Assembly (NCBI RefSeq): GCF_003351225.1 | Contig: NZ_QQSY01000001.1 | Location: 934,124-998,123 of the forward strand | DNA from: Dyella solisilvae | Lineage (GTDB): Bacteria; Pseudomonadota; Gammaproteobacteria; Xanthomonadales; Rhodanobacteraceae | Length of the DNA: 64,000 nt | Reading direction: 5' to 3' | In this document: piece by piece, positions 1-8,806 of the stretch | Position numbering within the stretch: position 1 is the stretch's first letter | Layout: each line of letters opens with the position of its first letter | Program-made: the position numbers and the translations under genes | Notes under the pieces: generated by a model | Databases searched by the model: none | What the model was told of the DNA's origin: nothing | Seen by the model: the letters and a program-made list of their open reading frames with translations, nothing else

Positions 1-1
1 A

Positions 2-487
2 CCTCGTGAGCACGCGGATGTTCGTCACGCTGCACGCGAGCACAAGCCGCGTGACCGCGACGGCGCACCGCGCGATTTCACGCCCCGACCGGTGCGTCCG
101 CATCACACAGAGGAAGGCAAGCGCACCTACCGCGTCGAGGTGGGGCACGAGCACGGCGTGAAGCCCGGCAACATCATTGGCGCAATCGCAAATGAGGCAG
201 GCCTGGAGAGCGGCTTCATCGGTCGCCTGAGCATTCGCGGCGAGTACAGCCTGATCGACCTTCCCGACGGAATGCCGAAGGAAGTCTTCGAGCACCTGAA
301 GAAAGTGTGGGTGAGCCAGCAGCAGCTGCGCATCAAGGAATGGGATGGTGATGACAGCGGCGCCGGTGAGGAAGCACCGCGCCGTCCCGGCAGCGGTTAC
401 CGTCCTGGCGGTTTCAAGAAGCCGCACGGCGGCAAGCCACGCCCGCAAGGCCACGGCGGCGGCAAGCCGCCGCGTCGCGGCAAGTAA
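2..487 (+). CDS. DEAD-box RNA helicase, C-terminal end (partial)
   Basis: Only the 3' end is in the window; the frame is open to the left edge. The visible part begins with a basic, low-complexity linker rich in Arg, His, Asp and Pro. This is followed by a DbpA-type RNA-binding domain, recognisable from TYRVEVGHEHGVKPGNIIG, AIANEAGLESGFIGRL and the SLIDLPDGMPKEV strand. It ends in a Gly/Arg/Pro/Lys-rich tail. That order is the C-terminus of CsdA/DeaD- or DbpA-type ATP-dependent RNA helicases, which act in ribosome assembly and RNA unwinding, often in the cold. The helicase core is outside the window, so the exact subfamily cannot be settled. DeaD/CsdA is favoured because of the long RG-rich tail. 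Confidence 0.85.
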   Translation, partial: PREHADVRHAAREHKPRDRDGAPRDFTPRPVRPHHTEEGKRTYRVEVGHEHGVKPGNIIGAIANEAGLESGFIGRLSIRGEYSLIDLPDGMPKEVFEHLKKVWVSQQQLRIKEWDGDDSGAGEEAPRRPGSGYRPGGFKKPHGGKPRPQGHGGGKPPRRGK

Positions 488-502
488 CGTACCCGCGCGT
501 CG

Positions 503-550
503 CCGTCATTCCGGCGCACCCCCAAAAGGGGGCAAGGGCCGGAATGACGG
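503..550. repeat. REP-like palindrome or terminator downstream of the helicase gene
   Basis: Two 12-base arms, CCGTCATTCCGG (503-514) and CCGGAATGACGG (539-550), are perfectly complementary and enclose an inner CCCCC-AAAA-GGGGG hairpin. There is no T-run, so it is not a canonical intrinsic terminator. The GGAATGACG end resembles the dispersed repeats at 18464-18676 and 45481-45666. It may stop or stabilise the helicase transcript. Confidence 0.6.
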
Positions 551-685
551 ATGGAAGGTTTCAGGTCGTTGGGCGCGCGGCGCGCCCCCTGATCGTTCTG
601 TTGCGGTGACGGATCGTTCACCGCACGCGCGATGCAATTTTCGCGGCAGCCCCTACCCTATGGCGATATCCTCGAGATAGCCGCC

Positions 686-1495
686 ATGACCACCCTGCCG
701 AGTCTTTACATCTCCCACGGATCGCCGATGACCGCGATCCAGCCGCGGCGCGTGGGCGAGCGTCTGGCCGAGCTGGCCAAGGAGCTGCCGCGTCCCAAGG
801 CGATCGTGATCGCCTCGGCGCACTGGTTGGCGCGCCAGCCGCACGTCGGTGGCGCGGCGCGGCCTGAGACGATTCACGATTTCTACGGCTTTCCACGCGA
901 GCTGTTCGAGATCCAGTACCCCGCGCACGGGGAACCGGCGCTGGCCGCACGCGTCACCGAACTGCTCGACCAGGCTGGCCTGCCGACCACGCTCGACCCG
1001 GGTCAGGGACTGGACCACGGCGCGTGGGTGCCACTGCGCCTGCTCTACCCCGAAGCCGACATACCGGTGGTGCCAATGTCGATCCAGCCGCAGCTGGGCC
1101 CATCGCACCAGTATGCGGTGGGACGCGCACTGGCGCCGTTGCGCGATGAGGGCGTGCTGGTGATCGGTTCCGGCAGCATCACCCACAATCTCCACGATTT
1201 CCGCGCGGGCTACAGCGAGGAGCGCGAAGCGCCCTACGTGCGTCCGTTCATCGAGTGGATCGAACGCAAGCTGGTCGACGGTGATGTGCCCGCCCTGCTC
1301 GACTACCGCCGACAGGCGCCGTTTGCCGAACGCGCCCACCCCACCGACGAGCACCTGCTGCCGCTCTACGTGGCGCTGGGCGCCGCAGGCGAGGATGCCC
1401 ACGCCAGCCGCATCGATGCAGGCATCGAACACGGCCTGCTGGCGATGGACATCTACCGCTTCGACGGTCGGCGGCCGGCGACTACTGCACGATAA
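686..1495 (+). CDS. DODA-type (LigB family) extradiol ring-cleavage dioxygenase
   Basis: A 269-residue protein close to the length of E. coli YgiD. The class III extradiol dioxygenase histidines are visible: His11 in YISHGSPM, His46 in SAHW, His111 in DHGAWVPL and His167 in GSITHNLH. The family uses Fe(II) or Zn to open catechol-like rings such as DOPA; the true substrate here is unknown. The ATG at 686 was chosen because the family begins just before the SHGSP motif; the upstream in-frame residues are not conserved-looking. Its 3' end overlaps the convergent cupredoxin gene by 14 bp. Cytoplasmic, no signal peptide. Confidence 0.88.
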   Translation: MTTLPSLYISHGSPMTAIQPRRVGERLAELAKELPRPKAIVIASAHWLARQPHVGGAARPETIHDFYGFPRELFEIQYPAHGEPALAARVTELLDQAGLPTTLDPGQGLDHGAWVPLRLLYPEADIPVVPMSIQPQLGPSHQYAVGRALAPLRDEGVLVIGSGSITHNLHDFRAGYSEEREAPYVRPFIEWIERKLVDGDVPALLDYRRQAPFAERAHPTDEHLLPLYVALGAAGEDAHASRIDAGIEHGLLAMDIYRFDGRRPATTAR

Positions 1496-1823
1496 TGGTG
1501 CCCACCATCATCGGATGGATTGAACAGTAGTACGCATACGTGCCCGGCTTGGCGAACGTCACCGCGTAGCTGTCGCCGGTATCCAGCGCCTGTGACGCCA
1601 CGAACTGGTTGCCGGTGCTGGTCACCCGATGCGGTTCGTCGTCCTTGTTGGTCCAGTTCACCCGCGTCCCCACCGGCACCGTGATGCTGTGTGGCGCGAA
1701 GGCGAAGTTGCGGATGTCCACCTGCATCACTTTCGCGGGCGGCGCATTCGCCTCGGCAGCGGAGGCGCCATTGACGGCGAAGCCGAGTAGCAACGCCACG
1801 CCCATGCTGGCCCACGCGCTCAT
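1482..1823 (-). CDS. Exported cupredoxin (plastocyanin/amicyanin-like)
   Basis: A 113-residue protein with a Sec-type signal peptide (residues 1-22, cleavage near ASA) followed by one cupredoxin domain. Type 1 copper ligands are evident: His65 in DDEPHRV, then Cys100, His103 and Met105/106 in YYCSIHPMMVG. It should be a small periplasmic blue-copper electron carrier. The ATG overlaps the stop of the upstream metallophosphoesterase gene (ATGA), so the two are translationally coupled. Both lie downstream of the divergent ECF promoter at 2815-2843, so the pair is probably a target of the adjacent sigma factor. The electron partner is not identifiable here. Confidence 0.87.
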   Translation of the reverse strand: MSAWASMGVALLLGFAVNGASAAEANAPPAKVMQVDIRNFAFAPHSITVPVGTRVNWTNKDDEPHRVTSTGNQFVASQALDTGDSYAVTFAKPGTYAYYCSIHPMMVGTIIVQ

Positions 1824-2761
1824 GACAGCTGCTCGTCGGTAATGGCCAACGCCTGGCGCCCCTGCACGTGGCGCACCTCGCGAATGCCGAGGTAGGTATG
1901 CAGTGTGTCGGAAGCCACGTCTTTCATCGGCCCGGGCGCAGGCCCCACGCCCGGCGCCGGCTGCGGATAGGCGGTCGAGCGCGCCGTGTAGAACGTGATG
2001 TTGCCCTCGACCTTCTGCTGGATCTGGTGGATGTGACCGTTGAGCACGCTCACCGAACCGAAGCGCTTCAGGTTGCTGACCGCCTCCGCACTGTCGTCGG
2101 TGCCCCAGCCCCACGGCGGATACAGCGGCCACAGCGGCATGTGTGCGAACACCACCAGCGGCGTTTCCGCGGACAGCGGAGCGAGATCCTTCTTCAGCCA
2201 GGCTAACTGGTCGGCGCCGAGCGAACCCAGGCCGCCCGCCTTGAGGTTCAGCACGTTGATCAGTCCCACGAAGTGCACGCCACGGTGATCGAAGCTGTAC
2301 CAGCCGCCGGACTGCTGCTTCTCGCCGAAGCGGCGGAAGAATTCCGCGCCGTTGTCGCCGATCACATCGTGCTCGCCCGGCACGTAGAAGGTCTTGGGAA
2401 CCTGGGATTCCTGCATGATCCCGGCCAGCGTATCGAACTCTTCCGGTCGCGACAGGTGGGTGAGATCGCCTGTATGCAGCAGGAAGTCCGGCGTCACCGG
2501 TTGCGCCTTCACCTTTGCCAGCGAAGCGCGCAGCGTGGAGGCCACGTCTTCATTCGGCGGCTTGTGGAAGCCGATGTGCGAATCGCTGACCTGCACGAAG
2601 GCGAAGGTGGCGTCGGCGGCCGCCTGTCCACCGCCTGCCGAGAGCGGCTGGGCGCGCAGCACGCCCCCATGCATCAGCCATAGCGTGCCGGCGCCTGCCC
2701 AGGCCATGCACTCGAGGAACTGGCGGCGTCCAGGGTTTGCGTTGTCGTCGGAATGACGCAT
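1820..2761 (-). CDS. Tat-exported calcineurin-like metallophosphoesterase
   Basis: A 313-residue protein. The N-terminus carries a twin-arginine signal (GRRQFLE, residues 11-17, then a hydrophobic stretch to about residue 37). The metallophosphoesterase blocks follow in order: VSDSHIG (D60, H62), LHTGDLTH, GEHD (the GNHD block with Glu for Asn), FAHMPLWP and NGHIHQ. It should be a periplasmic dinuclear-metal phosphoesterase; the substrate is unknown. The ATG at 2761 is preferred over an upstream in-frame start because it sits directly before the Tat signal and follows a purine-rich CGGAG. It is first gene of an operon with the cupredoxin and is divergent from the ECF sigma gene. Confidence 0.87.
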   Translation of the reverse strand: MRHSDDNANPGRRQFLECMAWAGAGTLWLMHGGVLRAQPLSAGGGQAAADATFAFVQVSDSHIGFHKPPNEDVASTLRASLAKVKAQPVTPDFLLHTGDLTHLSRPEEFDTLAGIMQESQVPKTFYVPGEHDVIGDNGAEFFRRFGEKQQSGGWYSFDHRGVHFVGLINVLNLKAGGLGSLGADQLAWLKKDLAPLSAETPLVVFAHMPLWPLYPPWGWGTDDSAEAVSNLKRFGSVSVLNGHIHQIQQKVEGNITFYTARSTAYPQPAPGVGPAPGPMKDVASDTLHTYLGIREVRHVQGRQALAITDEQLS

Positions 2762-2814
2762 GTTCGGATCTCCGGATGCTGGGGACGGGTACCGCACCCG
2801 TCGCCCCTGACCCG

Positions 2815-2843
2815 TATTACCTCGCCGGCGTCCCGGCTATTCC
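2815..2843 (-). promoter_or_regulatory. Putative ECF sigma promoter for the metallophosphoesterase-cupredoxin operon
   Basis: Read on the minus strand: GGAATA (2843-2838), 17 bases, GTAATA (2820-2815). The divergent promoter at 2870-2898 has the same GGAATA box, the same 17-base spacer, and shares GGCGAGGT across the spacer/-10 junction. GGAA-type -35 boxes are typical of RpoE-like ECF factors. Assignment to the neighbouring sigma factor is inference. Confidence 0.6.
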
Positions 2844-2869
2844 CTCCTGCATGCGATTTCACGGGGGCT

Positions 2870-2898
2870 GGAATAAAGTGGCGCCAGGCGAGGTCTAC
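2870..2898 (+). promoter_or_regulatory. Putative autoregulated ECF promoter upstream of the sigma/anti-sigma operon
   Basis: GGAATA (2870-2875), 17-base spacer, GTCTAC (2893-2898), ending only a few bases before the ATG at 2905. This leaves almost no leader, unless translation begins slightly later. It mirrors the promoter at 2815-2843 on the other strand, as expected for an autoregulated ECF sigma factor. Confidence 0.55.
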
Positions 2899-2904
2899 CT
2901 ACCC

Positions 2905-3465
2905 ATGACCGATCCGTCCGCCAGCACGACCGGACCCGACCGTGCGCGCTTTGACGCGCAGGTGCTGCCGCACCTGGATGCGGCGTACAACCTCGCGCGC
3001 TGGCTGGCCCGCGATCCGCTGGACGCGCAGGACGTGGTGCAGGAAGCCATGCTGCGTGCGCTGCGCTATTTCGGCAGTTTCCATGGCAATGACGCGCGCG
3101 TGTGGCTGCTGGCGATCGTGCGCAATACCTACTACACGGTGCGCCAACGCACGCCGCCGGACAGCCTGCGCGCCGAGTTCGACGACGAGATGCACCCGCT
3201 GGTGGACGAAGGCCCATCGCCGGAGACCCTGGCTTTGCTCGCCGTTGACGTCGGCGCGCTGCAGTCGGCGCTGGAACACCTGCCGCCGCCGCTGCGCGAG
3301 GTGATCGTGCTGCGCGAGCTGGAAGAATGTTCGTACCGGGAGATCGCCACCATCACTGAACAGAAGATCGGCACCGTGATGTCACGCCTCGCCCGCGCCC
3401 GCGAGCGCCTGCGCGCGGAACTGACCTGCCGGCCCAGGGAGGTACGTCGCCATGACGTGCGATGA
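2905..3465 (+). CDS. ECF (sigma-70 family) RNA polymerase sigma factor
   Basis: A 186-residue protein with only region 2 (about residues 20-85, including DAQDVVQEAMLRALRYF) and region 4 (about 125-178, with LREVIVLRELEECSYREIA and the recognition helix around IGTVMSRLARARERL). This is the ECF layout. The anti-sigma gene starts inside its 3' end (14 bp overlap), so the pair is co-translated. The ATG at 2905 starts MTDPSAS; upstream in-frame starts would give a long unconserved tail. It is probably released by an envelope or oxidative stress signal; the targets likely include its own operon and the divergent metallophosphoesterase-cupredoxin operon. Confidence 0.9.
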   Translation: MTDPSASTTGPDRARFDAQVLPHLDAAYNLARWLARDPLDAQDVVQEAMLRALRYFGSFHGNDARVWLLAIVRNTYYTVRQRTPPDSLRAEFDDEMHPLVDEGPSPETLALLAVDVGALQSALEHLPPPLREVIVLRELEECSYREIATITEQKIGTVMSRLARARERLRAELTCRPREVRRHDVR

Positions 3466-4219
3466 CACCAGGCTGCTGCTGCACGCCTATCTCGACGACG
3501 AACTCGACGCCGCCAACAGCGCGGCGGTGGCCAGCCACATGCGCGGTTGCACCGGCTGCACGGCGCGTTATGACGCTTATGCCACCCTGCACAAGGCGTT
3601 GTCGCAGCCCGTGCTGTACCACCGCGCGCCCGATGCGCTGCGCCAGCGCCTGGCTGCTGCGCCGGCCGCCTCCGTTCCCAAGCCCCGGTCTCGCGCTCCG
3701 CTGGCCTGGGCCATGGCTGCCGGGTTCATCGGCGCCCAGCTGCTGTCCTCGCCAGCCTGGTTCCACTGGTGGCGTTCGAGCGAGATGGCGGATCCCATCG
3801 TGGCGCAGGCCGTTTCCGCGCATGTGCGTTCGCTGCAGCAACAGCACCTGATGGACGTGGTGTCGACCGACCAGCACACGGTGAAGCCGTGGTTCGAGGG
3901 GAAGCTGGATTTCTCGCCGCGAGTGAAGGACCTGGCCAGCGAAGGTTTTCCGCTGCTGGGTGGCCGCCTCGACGCCATCGACGGCCGCAGCGTGGCGGCG
4001 CTGGTGTACAAGCGCCGCCTGCATGTGATCAACCTCTCCCAGTGGCCCGACGAAGGCAGCGCGTCTGGCCCAGCCATCGCTCGTGAGCATGGCTTTACGG
4101 TGATCCGTTGGCGCGCCGACGGCATGCGGTTCGTGGCGATCTCGGACGTCAACGAGGGCGACCTGCGGCAGTTCGTGCTGGCGTTCCAGAACGAACCCGG
4201 CGTGCCAGCCGCGCGCTAG
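3452..4219 (+). CDS. Membrane anti-sigma factor with zinc-finger (zf-HC2) domain
   Basis: A 255-residue protein. The N-terminus has the zinc anti-sigma signature His29-x3-Cys33-x2-Cys36 (SHMRGCTGC). A single transmembrane segment lies near residues 77-97 (LAWAMAAGFIGAQLL), and a roughly 150-residue periplasmic domain of unknown ligand follows. A strong Shine-Dalgarno (GGGAGG) precedes the ATG. It overlaps the sigma gene by 14 bp, consistent with stoichiometric production. It is expected to hold the sigma factor at the membrane until a periplasmic signal arrives. The 3' end overlaps the convergent YkgJ-type gene by 4 bp. Confidence 0.88.
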   Translation: MTCDDTRLLLHAYLDDELDAANSAAVASHMRGCTGCTARYDAYATLHKALSQPVLYHRAPDALRQRLAAAPAASVPKPRSRAPLAWAMAAGFIGAQLLSSPAWFHWWRSSEMADPIVAQAVSAHVRSLQQQHLMDVVSTDQHTVKPWFEGKLDFSPRVKDLASEGFPLLGGRLDAIDGRSVAALVYKRRLHVINLSQWPDEGSASGPAIAREHGFTVIRWRADGMRFVAISDVNEGDLRQFVLAFQNEPGVPAAR

Positions 4220-4590
4220 GCGTCCGCGGCATCAGCACCCGCGACTACGGGCCAGTCCGCCGGGGTCAGTGGCGGCAAGCCATGGCCGATGCGCGCCTTG
4301 TCGCACTGGGCGCTGGGTCGCCCGAACTCCCATGAGGGTTCCACCTCGCGGCACACCGAAGGCCTCCCTTCGTAAATGCCGCAGTGCGCCGCCTCGCCGA
4401 CCGTGCCCTGCAGCGCAACGCAACGTGGTCTGGATGCCTGCGTCCCACGCATGACGAGACGATGCGGATCGAGCGTTTCAGTCAGCTCGGGCGGCACCAC
4501 GCCGCCGAGCGACGCGTCCGCCTCGGACCAATGGAAGGCCACGCGGAAAAATGCGCAACAAGCGCCGCAACGCAGGCAGGGATGAAGCAT
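4216..4590 (-). CDS. YkgJ-type cysteine cluster protein
   Basis: A 124-residue protein of the YkgJ / UPF0153 family. The signature is the N-terminal cysteine cluster HPCLRCGACCAFF (C5, C8, C11, C12), followed by further conserved Cys residues in RPRCVAL, AHCGIYEGRPSVCREVEPS and QCDKAR. Such clusters bind a metal or Fe-S centre; the cellular role is unknown. The ATG at 4590 puts the cluster at the extreme N-terminus as in homologues; a GTG at 4611 is possible. It appears to be a single gene and is convergent with the anti-sigma gene. Confidence 0.8.
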   Translation of the reverse strand: MLHPCLRCGACCAFFRVAFHWSEADASLGGVVPPELTETLDPHRLVMRGTQASRPRCVALQGTVGEAAHCGIYEGRPSVCREVEPSWEFGRPSAQCDKARIGHGLPPLTPADWPVVAGADAADA

Positions 4591-4745
4591 GAGGGTTATT
4601 CGGAGGCGCACCCCAAGGCGCGCAGCGTCGGCATTCTAGAACGTCGGCGACTCCGGCGCAGCGCGGGATGCATGAGCCGCGCCCGCGCCTCACGCTTCAC
4701 ATTCCGAATGCCCCCGAACGGCGGCCCAAGGCGCGTCGGCCGTAC

Positions 4746-5603
4746 TCAGGGCTGACCGGCAAACGTATTGCAGCTCGCGATGTCCCCGCTCTCGAAGCCG
4801 GCGCGGAACCACTTCACCCGCTGCGCGGAAGTGCCATGGGTGAACGAGTCAGGCACCACCCGACCCTGAGCTTGCTGCTGCAGCGCATCGTCACCAATCT
4901 TGCTCGCTGCATTGAGCGCCGCTTCGATATCACCAGGCTGCAGCCACTGCAGGCGCTGCTGGCTGTGGTAGGCCCACACGCCGGCGAAGCAGTCCGCCTG
5001 GAGTTCCTGCCTCACCGACAGGCCATCGGCGCCTTCCATCGGCGCGCCACGCCGGCGCGCCTGCTCGACCTGGTCGAAGATACCCAGCAGGTTCTGCACG
5101 TGATGACCGACTTCATGGGCAATCACATAGGCGCGCGCAAAATCGCCGGACGCGTGGAAGCGATTCTCCAGCTCCTGGAAAAACGCGACGTCGAGATAGA
5201 CCTTCTGGTCGCCCGGGCAATAGAACGGCCCCACCGCGGTGGACGCCGCGCCGCAGGCGGTGTCTACGCCGCCGCTGAACAGATCGAGTTTCGGATCCAC
5301 ATACTGGCGACCATGCGCCGCGAAGATGTCGCCCCAGGTCTTTTCGGTGGAGCCGAGGATCGCGCTGACGAAATCCTTGGTCTGGGGATCGACGTCCGCA
5401 GGCTGGCCGCTTGGCGCGGCGACCTGCCCGCCATTGTCGACCTGGCCGAGCAGCGCGGTCGGGTCCTTGAAGAACACCAGACCGAGGATGGCCAGGATCA
5501 CGATGCCCCCCAGGCCCAGACCCCTTCCGCCGCCAAAGCGCGAGCCGCCGCTCCCGCTATCGACCTCGACGTTCTCGCTACGCTCGCCCTTCTGCCAGTC
5601 CAT
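4746..5603 (-). CDS. YpfJ-type neutral zinc metallopeptidase
   Basis: A 285-residue protein of the YpfJ / KPN_02809 family (putative neutral zinc metallopeptidase). It has a short cytoplasmic N-terminus (MDWQKGERSENVEVDSG), one transmembrane helix near residues 31-46, and a periplasmic catalytic domain with the zinc site AHEVGHHVQN and a downstream RQELQADCFAGVWA block that supplies the third ligand. The ATG at 5603 gives the conserved MxWxxxxxSxNVED-like start. Substrates of the family are not established. It is divergent from the MAPEG gene. Confidence 0.88.
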   Translation of the reverse strand: MDWQKGERSENVEVDSGSGGSRFGGGRGLGLGGIVILAILGLVFFKDPTALLGQVDNGGQVAAPSGQPADVDPQTKDFVSAILGSTEKTWGDIFAAHGRQYVDPKLDLFSGGVDTACGAASTAVGPFYCPGDQKVYLDVAFFQELENRFHASGDFARAYVIAHEVGHHVQNLLGIFDQVEQARRRGAPMEGADGLSVRQELQADCFAGVWAYHSQQRLQWLQPGDIEAALNAASKIGDDALQQQAQGRVVPDSFTHGTSAQRVKWFRAGFESGDIASCNTFAGQP

Positions 5604-5716
5604 GATGGCCCTCGTCCGCGCGTGGTCGACGATCCATCCACCATACGCCCAGCCGCCCCCTCCCGCCATGTGCCATGGACGGGTACATTGAGCCACCTTT
5701 TTCCCTGGAACCCACC

Positions 5717-6112
5717 ATGATCCAGCACCTGCCCGCCGTCGTCGTCCTGCTCACCATCCTGTTGCAGTTCGGCGCGATGTGGGCCACCGGTCATGCGCGC
5801 GAGAAATACGGCGTGAAGGCGCCGGCGATCACCGGCCACCCCGCCTTCGAACGCGCGTGGCGCGTGCAGATGAACACGCTCGAATCCACCATGGTGTTCC
5901 TGCCGTCGCTATGGCTGGCGGTGCAATACGGCTTTCCGCTGTGGGGCAGCCTCGGTGGACTGGTATGGGTGTTCGGGCGCACGTGGTACGCGGTGGCCTA
6001 TCTGGCGGATGCCTCCAAGCGCGGCCCGGGCTTCATGGTTTCCGCGGCAGGTTGGGCGGTGACGCTGGTCGTCGGCGTGATTGGCCTGGTGCGCGCGATC
6101 GCGATCGGTTGA
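5717..6112 (+). CDS. MAPEG family membrane protein
   Basis: A 131-residue, four-helix integral membrane protein. The MAPEG features are ERAWRVQMNTLEST in the first loop and FGRTWYAVAYLADASKRGPGF near helix 3. MAPEG proteins include microsomal glutathione transferases and related enzymes; the bacterial members of this size are mostly uncharacterised. The ATG at 5717 gives the usual family length; an upstream in-frame GTG/ATG would add 14 unconserved residues. A GC-rich hairpin (6131-6153) separates it from the convergent TerC-CBS gene. Confidence 0.82.
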   Translation: MIQHLPAVVVLLTILLQFGAMWATGHAREKYGVKAPAITGHPAFERAWRVQMNTLESTMVFLPSLWLAVQYGFPLWGSLGGLVWVFGRTWYAVAYLADASKRGPGFMVSAAGWAVTLVVGVIGLVRAIAIG

Positions 6113-6164
6113 TATCGCCGGATGTACGGAGCGCGCGCGGCTCATTCGCGCGCCCGCCGCCATC

Positions 6165-7721
6165 TCAGGCGCCCGGCGTTACCTTCAGGCGCTCGATGCG
6201 GGCGCCATCCATTGCCACGACCTCGAAGCGCAGCCCTTCGCTGGCGAAGGCATCGCCCGCGCTGGGCAGACGCCCCAGCTGCTGCAGCACGTAACCTGCC
6301 AACGTGGAGAAGCTGTCGTCGCCGCTGAGCTTGTAGCCAAGCAGGTGTTCGACGCGCCGCAGATCCAGGCTGGCGTCGAGCATCCAGCTGCCATCGGCGT
6401 CCTGCACCGCGGATGGGTCGCCGCTGTCGTCATCGGGAAATTCGCCGGCAATCACTTCCAGCACGTCGGTGGGCGTCACCAGACCGAGCACGCTGCCGTA
6501 CTCGTCGACCACCAACGCCACCTGCAGCGTCGAGCGACGGAACTCTTCGATGAGGCGCAGCACGCTGAGCGACTCGAGCACGGTAAGCGGCTTGCGCACC
6601 ACCTGCTCCACCTCGATGTGGCCATGCTCGAGCAGGCTGGCCAAAAGATCGCGCGACGAAGCCACGCCAACCAATTGGTCGAGGTCATCGCCGGCCACCG
6701 GCAGCCACGCATGAGAGGAGGCGCTGACTTCCGCGCGCAGCTGTTCGACGCTCTCGCGCGGGTCGATCCAGGTGATCTCGGGGCGCGGCGTCATGATCGA
6801 ACGTACCGGGCGATGCGCCAGGTCGAGCACGCCCTGCACCATCGCCAGCTCGTCCTTGCCGAACACCGCCATGCCGCCGTCGGAGGAAGTCGCAGTCGTC
6901 TTCGGCGTCGTGTCTTCGTCTTCGCCACCTACGCCGCCGAGCAGGTTCAACACCGCCGTCGCTGTGCGGTCGCGCAGGCTGCGCGCACTGCCGAGCAGGC
7001 TGCGTTGGCGATTGCGGCGCATGGTCTGGTTGAAGGCCTCGATCAGGATCGAGAAACCGATCGCCGCGTACAGGTAGCCCTTCGGGATGTGGAAGCCGAA
7101 GCCTTCCGCCACCAGGCTGAAGCCGATCATCAGCAGGAAGGACAGGCACAGGATCACCACCGTCGGGCGCGCGTTGACGAAGTTCGTCAGCGGCTTGCTG
7201 GCGCAGATCATCAGGATCATCGCGATCACCACGGCGATCATCATGACGGAGAGATGTTCGACCATGCCGACCGCGGTGATCACCGAATCGAGCGAGAACA
7301 CCGCATCGAGCGCCACGATCTGCGCCACCACCAGCCAGAAGCGCGCGGGTGCGCGCTTGGCCGCGTCGTGGTCGTCGTCGGCTTCCAGTCGCTCATGCAG
7401 CTCCACCGTCGCCTTGAACAACAGGAAGGCGCCGCCGAGCAACAGGATAATGTCGCGCCAGGAGAACGACACTGCGTCCCAGACCAGGATGGGCTGGGTC
7501 AGCTTGACCAGCGTGGACATCGCGCCCAGCAGCGCAAGGCGCATCACCATCGCAAGGCTGAGACCGAGTATGCGGGCCTTGTCGCGCGCTTTCGCCGGCA
7601 GCTTGTCGGCGAGGATCGCGATGAACACGAGATTGTCGATGCCCAGCACGATCTCCAGCACCACCAGGGTGAGGAGGCCCGCCCAGGCCGTGGGATCGGT
7701 CAACCAGTCGAATGCGAACAT
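6165..7721 (-). CDS. TerC family membrane protein with CBS and CorC/HlyC domains
   Basis: A 518-residue protein, the same length as E. coli YoaE. Residues 1 to about 240 are a TerC-type membrane domain; acidic motifs in helices are [16 protein letters not shown] and [16 protein letters not shown]. Two CBS domains follow at about 300-420, and a CorC/HlyC transporter-associated domain lies at the C-terminus ([19 protein letters not shown]). TerC proteins are linked to metal (manganese) handling; this fusion may be a metal exporter, but that is inferred from the family. It is monocistronic and divergent from the CPBP protease gene. Confidence 0.9.
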   Translation of the reverse strand: MFAFDWLTDPTAWAGLLTLVVLEIVLGIDNLVFIAILADKLPAKARDKARILGLSLAMVMRLALLGAMSTLVKLTQPILVWDAVSFSWRDIILLLGGAFLLFKATVELHERLEADDDHDAAKRAPARFWLVVAQIVALDAVFSLDSVITAVGMVEHLSVMMIAVVIAMILMICASKPLTNFVNARPTVVILCLSFLLMIGFSLVAEGFGFHIPKGYLYAAIGFSILIEAFNQTMRRNRQRSLLGSARSLRDRTATAVLNLLGGVGGEDEDTTPKTTATSSDGGMAVFGKDELAMVQGVLDLAHRPVRSIMTPRPEITWIDPRESVEQLRAEVSASSHAWLPVAGDDLDQLVGVASSRDLLASLLEHGHIEVEQVVRKPLTVLESLSVLRLIEEFRRSTLQVALVVDEYGSVLGLVTPTDVLEVIAGEFPDDDSGDPSAVQDADGSWMLDASLDLRRVEHLLGYKLSGDDSFSTLAGYVLQQLGRLPSAGDAFASEGLRFEVVAMDGARIERLKVTPGA

Positions 7722-7932
7722 GGGGCGACACCGAAGTGCCGGATTCCTCCTTGGAACACTCCCCCACTATACAGGGCCGTCTCGTGAACACCGTGACTGC
7801 AGCGTTCACCCACCGTGCCAAAGGACAGGATTGCGCCTGCTCGGCGGCAAGGGCTAGCGTGTCGATGCCAGACCGCAAGCGCGTTGCGCGCTGGCGCAAC
7901 AACGCAGACACGCGCTCCTGCAGGACCTTTCG

Positions 7933-8757
7933 ATGGATGCGAACCAACCGCAAGCCGCCCGTGTTTCACCATCGTTGGCCGCGCCTTCAGTGGCCGCGCC
8001 AGGCCTGGGCCATGCCTTCGGCCTGATCGCGCTGTACTTCCTGCTGCAACTGGCCGTCGGCGGAGTGATCAGCCTGCTGGTCGGCCTGCTGGCGGTCCTG
8101 CGACACGGTGGTGGAATCGGCGATGTGGTCCGTGAGGGACACGCCTGGTTGGGTCACTCCGACGTAAGCGCCATCGCGGTGATCGCGACCCTGCTGATTG
8201 CGGCGACGTGGATCGTGCACCTTACGCGGCGATGGTGGCCCACCCTGTGGGAGCTCAGCACGCTGCCGGGTTTTGGATTCACGCGTCCTCGTCCGCTGGT
8301 GATGGTGATGGTCGGGCTGGCGCTCGGGGCGCTGATGCCGATCGTCGGCGGCATGCTGACCGAGTGGCTGGCACGCGGACACGAGGTGAGCCAGGACATC
8401 AAGCAACTGGGCGCCAACATCCCCGTGCTGCTGCGGTTGCCGCTTGCGCTGATCGTGGTGAGCCTGGGCCCGCTGGTGGAGGAGCTGTTGTTCCGCGGCG
8501 TGCTGCTGTCGGCGGTCAGCCGCCACGTCGGCAACGCCTGGGCCATCGTGCTGACGGCGCTCCTGTTCGCCGTCGTGCATCTGCCGGACCTGTCCTTCCT
8601 CTGGTACGCGTTGCCCAACCTCGCCCTGCTCGGCCTGGTGCTGGGCTGGTTGCGCGTGCAATCGGGCTCGATCTGGCCAGCCGTGCTGGCCCACGGCATG
8701 AACAACTTGCTGGCCGTAGTGTCGTGGTTCGTGATGACGCCCGGCGGCGGCGTCTGA
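7933..8757 (+). CDS. CPBP family intramembrane metalloprotease
   Basis: A 274-residue polytopic membrane protein. The CPBP (Abi, CAAX-protease-like) motifs are present: LGPLVEELLFRGVLL (EExxxR), LLFAVVHLPD (FxxxH) and HGMNNLLAV (HxxxN/B). Bacterial members are linked to bacteriocin self-immunity, protein processing or signalling; the role here is unknown. An AGGA sequence lies 8 bases before the ATG. It is convergent with maf. Confidence 0.88.
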   Translation: MDANQPQAARVSPSLAAPSVAAPGLGHAFGLIALYFLLQLAVGGVISLLVGLLAVLRHGGGIGDVVREGHAWLGHSDVSAIAVIATLLIAATWIVHLTRRWWPTLWELSTLPGFGFTRPRPLVMVMVGLALGALMPIVGGMLTEWLARGHEVSQDIKQLGANIPVLLRLPLALIVVSLGPLVEELLFRGVLLSAVSRHVGNAWAIVLTALLFAVVHLPDLSFLWYALPNLALLGLVLGWLRVQSGSIWPAVLAHGMNNLLAVVSWFVMTPGGGV

Positions 8758-8806
8758 AGTTCGCGGGCGGGCGCACACCCTGCCGCCCCTTCGAGACGGC
8801 GATGAA

